In this document: positions 6,401-13,216 of the stretch, in pieces
Layout of the letters: each line of letters begins with the position of its first letter
Position numbering within the stretch: position 1 is the stretch's first letter
DNA from: Clostridia bacterium BRH_c25
GTDB lineage: Bacteria > Bacillota_A > Clostridia > Lutisporales > Lutisporaceae
Reading direction: 5' to 3'
Length of the DNA stretch: 14,308 bases
NCBI GenBank assembly: GCA_001515955.1
Contig: LOES01000033.1
Span: 1-14,308, forward strand
The notes under the pieces: generated by a model
The model's database searches: none
Told to the model about the DNA's origin: nothing
Seen by the model: the letters and a program-made list of their open reading frames with translations, nothing else
Program-made: the position numbers and the translations under genes

Positions 6401-7630
6401 ATGAAATTCGAAGTAGTAGAAGGTTTACTTACACTAAACATGGATATGGTAGCAACACTGGCATTATCATTAATTCTGTTGCTGCTCGGTTATCAAATAA
6501 GAAAAAAGGTATTTTTCTTTGAGAGATTCTGCATTCCGGCTCCAGTTATAGGCGGACTTCTTTTTTCAATTTTAGCATTTATATTTATTAAGTCGAATGC
6601 AATAGCTTTCAAGATGGATACCACATTCCAATCTCCCTTTATGATTGCCTTCTTCACTACGGTAGGACTGGGTGGAAGCTTTAAGCTCCTGAAAAAAGGC
6701 GGCATTCTATTGATCGTATACTGGGCACTTAGTGCAGTATTATCAATCAGCCAGAATATTATTGGGGTTACTCTGGCAAAAATTACAGGCATACATCCTA
6801 TGCTGGGAGTTATGGCAGGAGCAGTATCAATGGTTGGAGGACATGGTGCCGCAGCATCCTTCGGGCAGACTGCTGAACAGATGGGAATATCGGGAGCAAC
6901 AGCAGTTGCTGTCGCAGCCGCTACATTTGGTCTTATTTCAGGAGGACTGATTGGTGGCCCTATTGCAAGATTCTTGATTGAGAAGAATAATTTAAAACCG
7001 GCTTCAGGAAAATTTGAAGTTGAGACATTTGAAGAAGCAGCAGGTATAAATGTTGTTTCAAATATCAATACAAGGTCTGTGATGAACCATCTTGCATTGA
7101 TTACTGTCTGCATGACTCTTGGAACAATAATAGGCGGCTGGTTTACGAAAACCACAGGCTTTGCACTGCCTGGCTATGTAAGTGCCATGTTTGTAGCAGT
7201 TATTTTCAGAAATATAAATGATAATGTAAAACTATTCAAATTCGAGTATCAGACTGTTGATATTATTGGAGATGTATCACTGGGCATATTCCTTTCAATG
7301 GCTCTTATGACGCTTAAGATATGGGAGTTATCCGGTCTTGCAGGACCATTGTTTATAATCGTTGTTACTCAAGTTTTATTTATTATACTCTTTACAGTTT
7401 TCATCTGCTTCCGATTATTCGGGAAAGATTTTGATGCGGCAATCATGTGCGCAGGTATGGCAGGTCACGGGCTTGGAGCTACACCAAATGCAATGGCTAA
7501 TATGGGAGCAGTAACTGAAAAGTATGGTCCCGCGCCAAGAGCAATGATGATAGTTCCACTTGTTGGCGCTTTCCTTGTTGACCTTATTCACATCCCTAAT
7601 ATCATATGGTTCATAAACTTATTCAAATAA
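6401..7630 (+). CDS. gltS: Sodium/glutamate symporter (GltS family)
   Basis: A 409-residue, highly hydrophobic transporter of the GltS (ESS) family, close to the 401 residues of the E. coli protein. It shows the two-fold repeat of the family: an N-terminal half with IPAPVIGGL (45-53) and the loop motif GGHGAAASFG (146-155), and a C-terminal half with GHGLGATPNAMANM (355-368), which corresponds to the GFGLGATPTAMANM of E. coli. A cytoplasmic hydrophilic segment at about 194-228 joins the halves. Family members import L-glutamate with sodium. AAGGAGG stands 8 bases before the ATG, and a sigma-54 promoter lies just upstream, so expression should depend on the adjacent two-component system. The next gene, a glutamate formimidoyltransferase, raises the possibility that the real substrate is N-formimino-L-glutamate rather than glutamate. 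Family certain; substrate detail inferred. Confidence 0.94.
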   Translation: MKFEVVEGLLTLNMDMVATLALSLILLLLGYQIRKKVFFFERFCIPAPVIGGLLFSILAFIFIKSNAIAFKMDTTFQSPFMIAFFTTVGLGGSFKLLKKGGILLIVYWALSAVLSISQNIIGVTLAKITGIHPMLGVMAGAVSMVGGHGAAASFGQTAEQMGISGATAVAVAAATFGLISGGLIGGPIARFLIEKNNLKPASGKFEVETFEEAAGINVVSNINTRSVMNHLALITVCMTLGTIIGGWFTKTTGFALPGYVSAMFVAVIFRNINDNVKLFKFEYQTVDIIGDVSLGIFLSMALMTLKIWELSGLAGPLFIIVVTQVLFIILFTVFICFRLFGKDFDAAIMCAGMAGHGLGATPNAMANMGAVTEKYGPAPRAMMIVPLVGAFLVDLIHIPNIIWFINLFK

Positions 7631-7657
7631 TTGATACAGTTATTTTAATTGCAATTG

Positions 7658-7706
7658 AGAGCGCTCTTCAGTTTTCGTCAGGAATCAGAAAACCAAGGAG
7701 CGTTCT
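7658..7706 (+). other. Stem-loop between transporter and formimidoyltransferase genes
   Basis: Two 19-base arms (7658-7676 and 7688-7706) pair with 15 Watson-Crick pairs, 2 G-U pairs and 2 adjacent mismatches around an 11-base loop. There is no T-tract after it, and it ends 24 bases before the next start codon, just ahead of the TAGGAGG ribosome site. It is probably an mRNA processing or stability element that sets different levels of the two products. Confidence 0.55.
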
Positions 7707-7729
7707 ACAATATTATAGGAGGATAAAAA

Positions 7730-8626
7730 ATGGCTAAAATAGTAGAGTGTGTACCAAATTTCAGTGAAGGAATAAATAAAGAAGTTATAGAAAGCATTAT
7801 CGATGAGGTAAGAAGGATAGAAGGAGTAAAGCTTCTCGATTATTCCTCAGATTCTGATCATAATAGAACCGTAGTCACCTTCATTGGCAATCCTGAGGGA
7901 GTAAAAGCAGCAGCCTTCAATTTAGCAAAGAGAGCATCTGAGCTTATAGATATGACAATCCATAAAGGAGGACATCCAAGAATGGGTGCAACAGATGTCG
8001 TACCCTTCATACCTGTTGCTGACATTGGTATGGATGAATGCATAGAAATTGCAAGAGAAGTTGGAAAAAGAATAGGGGAAGAGCTTAACATACCTGTTTA
8101 TTTTTATGAAAGTGCTGCAACAAATCTCAAGAGAACAAATTTGGCTGACGTTAGAAAAGGTCAGTATGAAGGGTTCTTTGAAAAAATTAAGGAAGAGACT
8201 TGGAAGCCTGACTTTGGACCTTGTGAAATGAATGCGAAATCGGGTGCAACTGCAGTGGGTGCCCGTGTACCTCTTGTGGCATACAATGTGAACCTTGGGA
8301 CCGATGACATTAATATAGCTGATAAAATAGCTAAAGCTATAAGACACATAGGCGGAGGCTTAAGATTTGTTAAGGCTATGGGGGTAAAATTGGAGGAGAG
8401 ACAGATTGTTCAAGTATCCATGAATCTTACTGATTATGAAAAGACAGCAGTATACAGAGCCCATGAAATGATAAAAATGGAAGCAAAAAGATACGGTGTA
8501 TCTGTTGTAGGAAGCGAGATTGTTGGTCTGGTTCCTATGAAATCCTTGATTGATTGTGCAGAATACTATCTGCAGGTTGAGAACTTCAGTATGGATCAGA
8601 TACTGGAGAAAAGGATAATGGAATAG
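7730..8626 (+). CDS. ftcD: Glutamate formimidoyltransferase (glutamate formiminotransferase)
   Basis: A 298-residue enzyme matching the two-subdomain formiminotransferase part of FTCD: it moves the formimino group of N-formimino-L-glutamate, the histidine-degradation intermediate, to tetrahydrofolate, giving glutamate and 5-formimino-THF. The start MAKIVECVPNFSEG is the family hallmark. HKGGHPRMGATDVVPF (78-93) contains His82, which lines up in number and context with the catalytic His82 of the porcine enzyme. NAKSGATAVGARVPLVAYNVNLGT introduces the C-terminal subdomain. Unlike the mammalian protein, no cyclodeaminase domain is fused, and no separate cyclodeaminase gene is in the window. AGGAGG lies 7 bases before the ATG. 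It follows the GltS gene by 99 bases on the same strand and is very likely in the same sigma-54-controlled operon. Confidence 0.95.
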   Translation: MAKIVECVPNFSEGINKEVIESIIDEVRRIEGVKLLDYSSDSDHNRTVVTFIGNPEGVKAAAFNLAKRASELIDMTIHKGGHPRMGATDVVPFIPVADIGMDECIEIAREVGKRIGEELNIPVYFYESAATNLKRTNLADVRKGQYEGFFEKIKEETWKPDFGPCEMNAKSGATAVGARVPLVAYNVNLGTDDINIADKIAKAIRHIGGGLRFVKAMGVKLEERQIVQVSMNLTDYEKTAVYRAHEMIKMEAKRYGVSVVGSEIVGLVPMKSLIDCAEYYLQVENFSMDQILEKRIME

Positions 8627-8665
8627 GATAAGAACCGATATGAAAATAAAAGCGGGATGCCAGAT

Positions 8666-8694
8666 TTGTTTGGTGAGTTTAACCATGGTATAAT
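8666..8694 (+). promoter_or_regulatory. Candidate sigma-A promoter for the C_GCAxxG_C_C gene
   Basis: TTGTTT (8666-8671), a 17-base spacer and TATAAT (8689-8694), with TGG just before the -10 giving an extended -10. The leader to the start at 8825 would be about 120 bases, without an obvious riboswitch. No clear terminator was seen between the preceding formimidoyltransferase gene and this promoter. Confidence 0.5.
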
Positions 8695-8824
8695 TTAATT
8701 AGATGTGTGATAATAGCATTTGCCATGCGTATCAGCGAATACTTATCAAGCTCTGATTCTGTCCAAAGCTTATATTGTGTGAGTCGATATACATGACTTG
8801 TGCGTATTAACTAGGAGGTGTACT

Positions 8825-9271
8825 ATGGGAAAGCATGAAGAGACACAGGAAAAGGCGCTGAACTATTTCAACAGCGGCTACAACTGCTGCGAATCAGTCG
8901 TATTGGCCGTATGTGACCAGCTTGGTGTAGACAAGGAACTGCCTCTTAAGATCGCTACTCCTTTTGGAAGCGGAATGAGCAGGAACGGCAGCAACTGCGG
9001 AGCATTGAATGCAGCTTTCATCTGCATGGGAATGGTAAAGGGCAGGAAGACAAACGAGGATAGCCGTGATGATTCATATCTTCCGGCAGACAAGGTATTT
9101 GGCAAGTTCAAGGAAAAGTACGGAACAAGCTGCTGCTATGATATTACCGGCATAAACCTGAGAGACCCGGAGGAAGTAGCAAAAAAGAAGGACTGGATGC
9201 ATAATGAGCTTTGCGGACCGCTGGTTAAGCAGGTAACCCAGTGGGTGATGGAAGAAATCAATAAGAAGTAG
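8825..9271 (+). CDS. C_GCAxxG_C_C family putative redox-active protein
   Basis: A 148-residue soluble protein of the C_GCAxxG_C_C family (PF09719), a set of small cysteine-rich proteins thought to be redox-active, common in anaerobes. The spaced cysteines are visible: NCCES (Cys21, Cys22), SNCGAL (Cys58) after the GSGMSRNG loop, a Cys-Cys pair at 103-104 and Cys130 in ELCGPLV. The usual second Gly of the CGAxxG motif is Ala63 here. The start ATG at 8825 is chosen because AGGAGG (8813-8818) lies six bases before it; an in-frame TTG nine codons upstream lacks such a site. It stands alone between a candidate promoter and a convergent spacer, so it is probably monocistronic. Its reaction and partners are unknown. 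Confidence 0.85.
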   Translation: MGKHEETQEKALNYFNSGYNCCESVVLAVCDQLGVDKELPLKIATPFGSGMSRNGSNCGALNAAFICMGMVKGRKTNEDSRDDSYLPADKVFGKFKEKYGTSCCYDITGINLRDPEEVAKKKDWMHNELCGPLVKQVTQWVMEEINKK

Positions 9272-9275
9272 TATA

Positions 9276-9296
9276 GATGCGAGATGCGAGATACGA
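9276..9296 (+). repeat. Three tandem 7-bp repeats (GATRCGA)
   Basis: GATGCGA, GATGCGA and GATACGA stand head to tail directly after the stop codon of the C_GCAxxG_C_C gene. This is a short phrase repeat of the same general kind as the two inverted arrays elsewhere in the window. No function can be assigned. Confidence 0.5.
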
Positions 9297-9328
9297 GGAA
9301 AGCCGGGGCATTGCTTATGGGTCAAGGT

Positions 9329-9524
9329 ACGGGTAACACGGGACACACAGATGTTACACGGAATTCCTATGGAATACACGGTTAACTATTATATACTGTT
9401 TAGATACATTAGTAAATTTCGATACATATTACGTTATCGATAATTATTTATGTATCAGAATATTTTACCCACCGTGTGTTCCGTGGATTTCTGTGTTTTT
9501 CCGAAGGAAATCCGTGTTACCCGT
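9329..9524. repeat. Inverted array of ACACGG-type repeats in the convergent spacer
   Basis: The outer ends, 9329-9341 and 9512-9524, are a perfect 13-bp inverted repeat (ACGGGTAACACGG). Inside each arm (about 9329-9384 and 9467-9524) are two or three degenerate units of about 20 bp built from ATTCC..GGAAT followed by ACACGG, in opposite orientation on the two sides. The AT-rich centre holds a palindrome. The element fills most of the 275-bp space between two convergent genes; no clean intrinsic terminator was found there. The rest of that space has only a small hairpin (CGTCC-AAA-GGACG, 9532-9544). Confidence 0.7.
9421..9456. repeat. 36-bp imperfect palindrome at the centre of the inverted array
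   Basis: The outer 8 bases (GATACATA / TATGTATC) and the inner 10 bases (TTATCGATAA) are symmetric, 13 of 18 possible pairs in all. It could be a protein-binding site or simply the hairpin tip of the larger inverted element. Another GATACAT copy, incomplete in context, lies just to the left at about 9402-9408. Confidence 0.55.
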
Positions 9525-9546
9525 TCCCCTACGTCCAAAGGACGCA

Positions 9547-9780
9547 TTATCCTCCTGCCATTGGGGCTATTATGCTGACAATATCTCCGTCTTTCAGCCG
9601 GGTATTCAAGCCGGCTTTTTTGTAGTTAACCAGGTATAATTTAAGTATTCTCATGGGAAATGGGTATTTTAACTTTTTTAGAAGGTCTGATACCACTGCG
9701 CCTTCTTCCAGTTCCATGAACCCGTCTTCGTCTAGTACATCCGTGTCGCACAAGGGGCCCGGATAAACCTTTACCCTCAT
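9547..9780 (-). CDS. MoaD/ThiS-family sulfur carrier protein
   Basis: A 77-residue protein with the beta-grasp (ubiquitin-like) pattern and the diagnostic C-terminal Gly-Gly (76-77, in IAPMAGG), the site where such carriers are adenylated and loaded as thiocarboxylate. MoaD supplies sulfur for the molybdopterin dithiolene; ThiS does so for thiazole. Here it begins one base after the stop of the aldehyde:ferredoxin oxidoreductase gene, with a GAGGGAG ribosome site inside that gene's end, so it is translated from the same mRNA. This pairing is common for tungsten oxidoreductases and points to service of the tungstopterin cofactor, or a dedicated role with this enzyme, rather than thiamine synthesis. 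No MoaE or MoeB partner is in the window. A Cys at position 11 is unremarkable. Confidence 0.88.
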   Translation of the reverse strand: MRVKVYPGPLCDTDVLDEDGFMELEEGAVVSDLLKKLKYPFPMRILKLYLVNYKKAGLNTRLKDGDIVSIIAPMAGG

Positions 9781-9781
9781 A

Positions 9782-11776
9782 CTACATGCTCCCTCTGTTC
9801 AAGAGTGTATCCAGACCCAGTTCCTTTATGGTTTCGGCTTCAGGAATCCCTGTATCCGGATCCCAGCCAAACATGCTCCAGTGATTTTTCATCATCTGTT
9901 CAATAGGTACAACCTTTCCTGCATTGGCACCACTGGTGAGAGGCGGAATTCCAGCCATTCTGTCGTGCATTTTGAAGCTTATGGGGCTTATTCCCTCCCT
10001 TATATTAAACATTTGCCTTGCGGTCTGCATTCGTTTTCCTATTTCCATGTATTCATCCGGTGTTTTATTCCAGCCGGTTGCAGCATTGAGGTAATCAAAC
10101 ACCCTCCAGTGCTGGGCACCTGTAATCATGGCAAACAGACACCCCCCTATTCCGTCAACCAACTGCTTATAGCAGCTGTTAGCCACTGATTTAAGGGCAA
10201 CTGTATCGGAGGGGATGAATTCCTCTTCCTTGGGGGTTTTGTTTTTCACCTTTGGAGCCCAGGTCACATACTGCCAGAGCTGTATGTAATTGTAGTAAAC
10301 CCCGGCGCCGATGGTATGACGACCCGGAGTGGGATCGGCAGAAAAATGGATTCCCAGGATCGGGTCCAACCTGGCATCATGCATACCCGGCTCCTGTCCT
10401 CCGGCATGTATAGCATATTTCTCGGCGCCCCGGCCGATTTTGTCTGCTGCAAGCCTGACTCCGTCGGCCAGGATATCTCCTATTCCGTCCCTGTCGATCA
10501 TTTTCCTGACAAGCTTTATGATTGCATCGGCATTTCCCCAGGTCAGCTCCAGTCCGTCCGTATCGTTCTTTGTCAGTATCCCATTTTCATAGCATTCTAT
10601 AGCGAAGGCTGCGGTGTTCCCGGCGGAGATGCTGTCCATACCTGCACGGTTGAGCAGTTCATTTATATAGAATATTGCGTCCATGTCTTTATTTAGAAGA
10701 AGTGCTCCGAAGGCGTTCACAGTTTCATATTCCGGCTTGTGGGTGTGAGTAAACTCACCCTTTGTGATGTCGTCTATACCGCATATACCCCCGCAGCCAA
10801 TGACACAAGAGTAGCAAAAATACTTTTTCTCTTCTCTTTTTAAAATATTATCAGGATTGACGTTTTTGTAATAAGGTCTATTATAATCAACTATTGAACC
10901 TCCCCAGTTCTTTACCGGGCAGTCACCGTTAGGCAGACCGAAGGTGTTGGTAAACCCGGTTCCCCATTTCTTGAGCATATAGACACTCATTATGCCGTCA
11001 GCTGATGAAAAAGTATTGCCTCCTGTCATTAACCGGCTTATAAGCGGCAGCATGCTGCCCTTTACTATACCCGGCAGCTTGACATTTTTAATTTTGGCAG
11101 AGTACTCTTTACTAAGCTTTTTTACTGCTTCAGGAGCATCACATTTAATTGGATTGGTTCCTGCCAATACTACTGCTTTAAGCTTCTTTGAACCCATCAC
11201 TGCCCCTACCCCTGAGCGGGCAGCAATCCTGCCCTTGTCATTACATATACCGGATATTAGCGAAAGCTTTTCTGCTGATTGCCCTATTGCTGCAATAGCA
11301 GGTTTTTTCTTCTTGAAGTTCTCCTTTTCCAATATTTCCTCTGTCTGAATGGCGTCCTTGCCCCATATATGAGAAGCATCCCTAAGCTCGGCACCTGCAT
11401 TATCAACATAAAGGTAAACAGGCTTATCAGAGATTCCTTTGAAAAATATTCCGTCAAAGCCGCACTGCTTAATAGCCGGTGAAAGTGTTCCGCCGCAATT
11501 TGCATCTCCCCAGCCTCCGGTAAGAGGGGATTTGCACACGGCCATCCACCTTCCCGTCATGACGCTTCCTGTTCCGGTCAAAAGGCCGCTTACAAAGCCC
11601 AGCATGTTATCGCCACCTAGAGGATCTGCTCCTGCAGGTATGTTATTGTAAAGCATATATGCACCCAGTCCGACTCCGGACAGCAGCTGCTCATATACGT
11701 GATCCTCTATGGAATGCTCTTTGATTTCTCCGGTGGTAAGATTTACTATGAGAACCTTCCCCATATAGCCCTTCAT
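9782..11776 (-). CDS. aor: Aldehyde:ferredoxin oxidoreductase (tungsten enzyme)
   Basis: A 664-residue member of the AOR family, which oxidises aldehydes to acids with ferredoxin as acceptor (or the reverse), using a tungsten bis-pterin and one [4Fe-4S] cluster. Visible: the N-terminal GYMGKVLIVNLTTGEI strand typical of the family, AARSGVGAVMGSKKLKAVV (185-203), the cluster ligands Cys321-x2-Cys324-x3-Cys328 and Cys546 in GIGGCLFA, matching the Cys288/291/295/494 arrangement of the Pyrococcus furiosus enzyme, and the conserved YETVNAFGALLLNKD segment (350-364). It is cytoplasmic. The start at 11776 is preceded by AAAGGGGA. The alcohol dehydrogenase gene lies 30 bases upstream and the MoaD-like gene 1 base downstream, so aldehydes made from alcohols could be passed to this enzyme. 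Family assignment is secure; substrate range cannot be read from the sequence. Confidence 0.95.
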   Translation of the reverse strand: MKGYMGKVLIVNLTTGEIKEHSIEDHVYEQLLSGVGLGAYMLYNNIPAGADPLGGDNMLGFVSGLLTGTGSVMTGRWMAVCKSPLTGGWGDANCGGTLSPAIKQCGFDGIFFKGISDKPVYLYVDNAGAELRDASHIWGKDAIQTEEILEKENFKKKKPAIAAIGQSAEKLSLISGICNDKGRIAARSGVGAVMGSKKLKAVVLAGTNPIKCDAPEAVKKLSKEYSAKIKNVKLPGIVKGSMLPLISRLMTGGNTFSSADGIMSVYMLKKWGTGFTNTFGLPNGDCPVKNWGGSIVDYNRPYYKNVNPDNILKREEKKYFCYSCVIGCGGICGIDDITKGEFTHTHKPEYETVNAFGALLLNKDMDAIFYINELLNRAGMDSISAGNTAAFAIECYENGILTKNDTDGLELTWGNADAIIKLVRKMIDRDGIGDILADGVRLAADKIGRGAEKYAIHAGGQEPGMHDARLDPILGIHFSADPTPGRHTIGAGVYYNYIQLWQYVTWAPKVKNKTPKEEEFIPSDTVALKSVANSCYKQLVDGIGGCLFAMITGAQHWRVFDYLNAATGWNKTPDEYMEIGKRMQTARQMFNIREGISPISFKMHDRMAGIPPLTSGANAGKVVPIEQMMKNHWSMFGWDPDTGIPEAETIKELGLDTLLNRGSM

Positions 11777-11806
11777 GATTCATTCCCCTTTCTATACTTG
11801 ATTGTA

Positions 11807-13024
11807 TTATGATTTTATAAGGAGCTTTTTAACGATTTCAGTACATTCGTTGTTATTCATTATTCTGGGTACAGGGTAACCGGGATTTCCTTCTTTAAGC
11901 ACCCGCTGTACTATAATAGGAATGTCATTTTCTTCAAGCTCTCTAAAGCCGGCAGGTATATTCATGTTTGCGTTCATGGTCTTTATGCTGCTGATAAACT
12001 TTTCAGCTAAATGTTCTACAGGCTCAGTATCACTTCCAATACCGGCTGTCACGGCCAATTTGGCAAGCTTCACAGAAATACTTTTACCGTAGAAATCCAG
12101 AATATATGGAAGTACGACTGCATTTCCCAATCCATGGGGTATCCCGTACAATCCGCCCAAGGTATGGGCTATGGCATGGACATAACCAACATATGCCCTT
12201 GTAAATGCATTCCCTGCCTTGTAGGAGGCCAGAAGCATCTGGCCCCGGGCTTCGATGTCATTGCCTTCCTTGTACACCTTTTCCAGGTTTTCAAATATGA
12301 TTTTCACTGCTTCTTCAGCATTTCTGTCGGTATATGCCGTTCCACTTCTCCCTATGTAGGCTTCAACGGCATGAGTCAATGCATCCATTCCCGTTGTTGA
12401 TGTAATATGGGGTGGAAGGCCGATAGTCAGCTCGGGGTCAAGTACAGCAGCCAAGGGAATTAGTTTTATATCCATAATCACGAATTTTTCATGGGTTTCA
12501 GGATCGGTTACAACTGCTGCAAGGGTTGTCTCGGAGCCGGTGCCTGCTGTTGTAGGAACTGCAAATAATGGCGGCAGTGGTTTTCTGACCTTGAGCACAC
12601 CTTTCATTTGTCTCACTGTCATGCTCCTGTTAGTCACTCTGGCTGCAGCTGCTTTTGCACAGTCTATGGGAGATCCGCCCCCAAAGGCGACAATTCCTCT
12701 GCAGTTACCACCTAAGTATAGCTTGCAGGCTGCTTCTATATTACCAACGGTAGGATTTGGCTGTACTTCATCGTATATGACGTAAGCAATTCCATTTTCC
12801 TCCATTGCCTCGAGCAGGCCGTCCAGTATACCCAGTTTCATTAATACCTTGTCGGTTACTATCAGAACATTATCTATTCCCCTGGACCTTATCAGTCTTG
12901 GCAGCTCACGTAAGGAGCCGGCCCCGGTAAGCAGCTCCGGTTCTCTGAACTTCAGTATATTTGCCAATAACCGCATAACGGCCTGGTTTGCCCTGAAGGC
13001 GGCTTTCCTTAATCCCCAGAACAT
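11807..13024 (-). CDS. Iron-containing alcohol dehydrogenase
   Basis: A 405-residue group III (iron-dependent) alcohol dehydrogenase that would interconvert alcohols and aldehydes with NAD(P)H. Visible: GGGSPIDCAK nucleotide-binding turn (115-124), PTTAGTGSE (157-165), and the metal ligands Asp214 and His218 in TGMDALTHAVE, His283 in VHAIAH and His297 in PHGLGNA, with the 14-residue spacing seen in FucO. The first 25 residues form an extra basic, amphipathic helix before the usual GAGSL strand, seen in a subset of clostridial members; it may aid membrane or partner contact. The ATG follows an AAAGGGGG ribosome site. It is the first gene of a three-gene operon with aldehyde:ferredoxin oxidoreductase and a MoaD-like carrier, suggesting ethanol or amino-acid-derived aldehyde metabolism. 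Substrate uncertain. Confidence 0.95.
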   Translation of the reverse strand: MFWGLRKAAFRANQAVMRLLANILKFREPELLTGAGSLRELPRLIRSRGIDNVLIVTDKVLMKLGILDGLLEAMEENGIAYVIYDEVQPNPTVGNIEAACKLYLGGNCRGIVAFGGGSPIDCAKAAAARVTNRSMTVRQMKGVLKVRKPLPPLFAVPTTAGTGSETTLAAVVTDPETHEKFVIMDIKLIPLAAVLDPELTIGLPPHITSTTGMDALTHAVEAYIGRSGTAYTDRNAEEAVKIIFENLEKVYKEGNDIEARGQMLLASYKAGNAFTRAYVGYVHAIAHTLGGLYGIPHGLGNAVVLPYILDFYGKSISVKLAKLAVTAGIGSDTEPVEHLAEKFISSIKTMNANMNIPAGFRELEENDIPIIVQRVLKEGNPGYPVPRIMNNNECTEIVKKLLIKS

Positions 13025-13090
13025 AATAATCCCCCTTTATATTTACTTTTTTATTCATTATAATATATATAAAATGTTTACTATTTCATT

Positions 13091-13117
13091 ATTGTACTGC
13101 TATATTAATAGTACAAT
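13091..13117. promoter_or_regulatory. 27-bp palindrome between divergent genes, candidate operator
   Basis: ATTGTACT ... AGTACAAT, an 8-bp perfect inverted repeat around an 11-base AT-rich centre (TATATTAATA-like). It lies in the 192-bp space between the alcohol dehydrogenase start (leftward) and the DUF3870 start (rightward), 67 bases upstream of the former. Its size and symmetry are those of a dimeric repressor site. The regulator is not in the window. Confidence 0.5.
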
Positions 13118-13159
13118 GATGAAGGACATCTGCCAAGCTGTAAATATCCTTACAGGCAA

Positions 13160-13168
13160 ATTATACCA
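13160..13168 (-). promoter_or_regulatory. Candidate extended -10 promoter for the leftward operon
   Basis: On the minus strand the sequence reads TGGTATAAT, an extended -10 element, with no good -35. A transcript from about 13150 would pass through the palindrome at 13091-13117 before reaching the dehydrogenase gene. A second TATAAT (minus strand, 13062-13057) is closer to the gene but also lacks a -35. Either could be used. Confidence 0.3.
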
Positions 13169-13216
13169 TATGCCGGGCAGAAAAAACTCATTTTGAAGAA
13201 TGGAGGAGACGCACAA

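Noticed and set aside
6493..7155. A 220-codon open frame on the minus strand inside the GltS gene
   Set aside because: It is the mirror of a strongly conserved membrane protein gene, has no ribosome site and gives a low-complexity Pro/Ala/Ile-rich product that resembles no family I know.
8798..8800. TTG at 8798 as the start of the C_GCAxxG_C_C gene
   Set aside because: The AGGAGG site at 8813-8818 lies downstream of it and points to ATG 8825.
9329..9524. Insertion sequence or MITE with terminal inverted repeats
   Set aside because: There is a 13-bp outer inverted repeat, but I see no target-site duplication and the arms are internally repetitive, unlike IS ends. Kept only as a repeat element.
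9532..9544. CGTCC-AAA-GGACG as a terminator for the leftward operon
   Set aside because: The stem is 5 bp and there is no T-tract on either side.
10316..10696. A 126-codon plus-strand frame inside the aldehyde oxidoreductase gene
   Set aside because: It runs against a clear family member with all cofactor ligands, has no ribosome site and has no recognisable domain.
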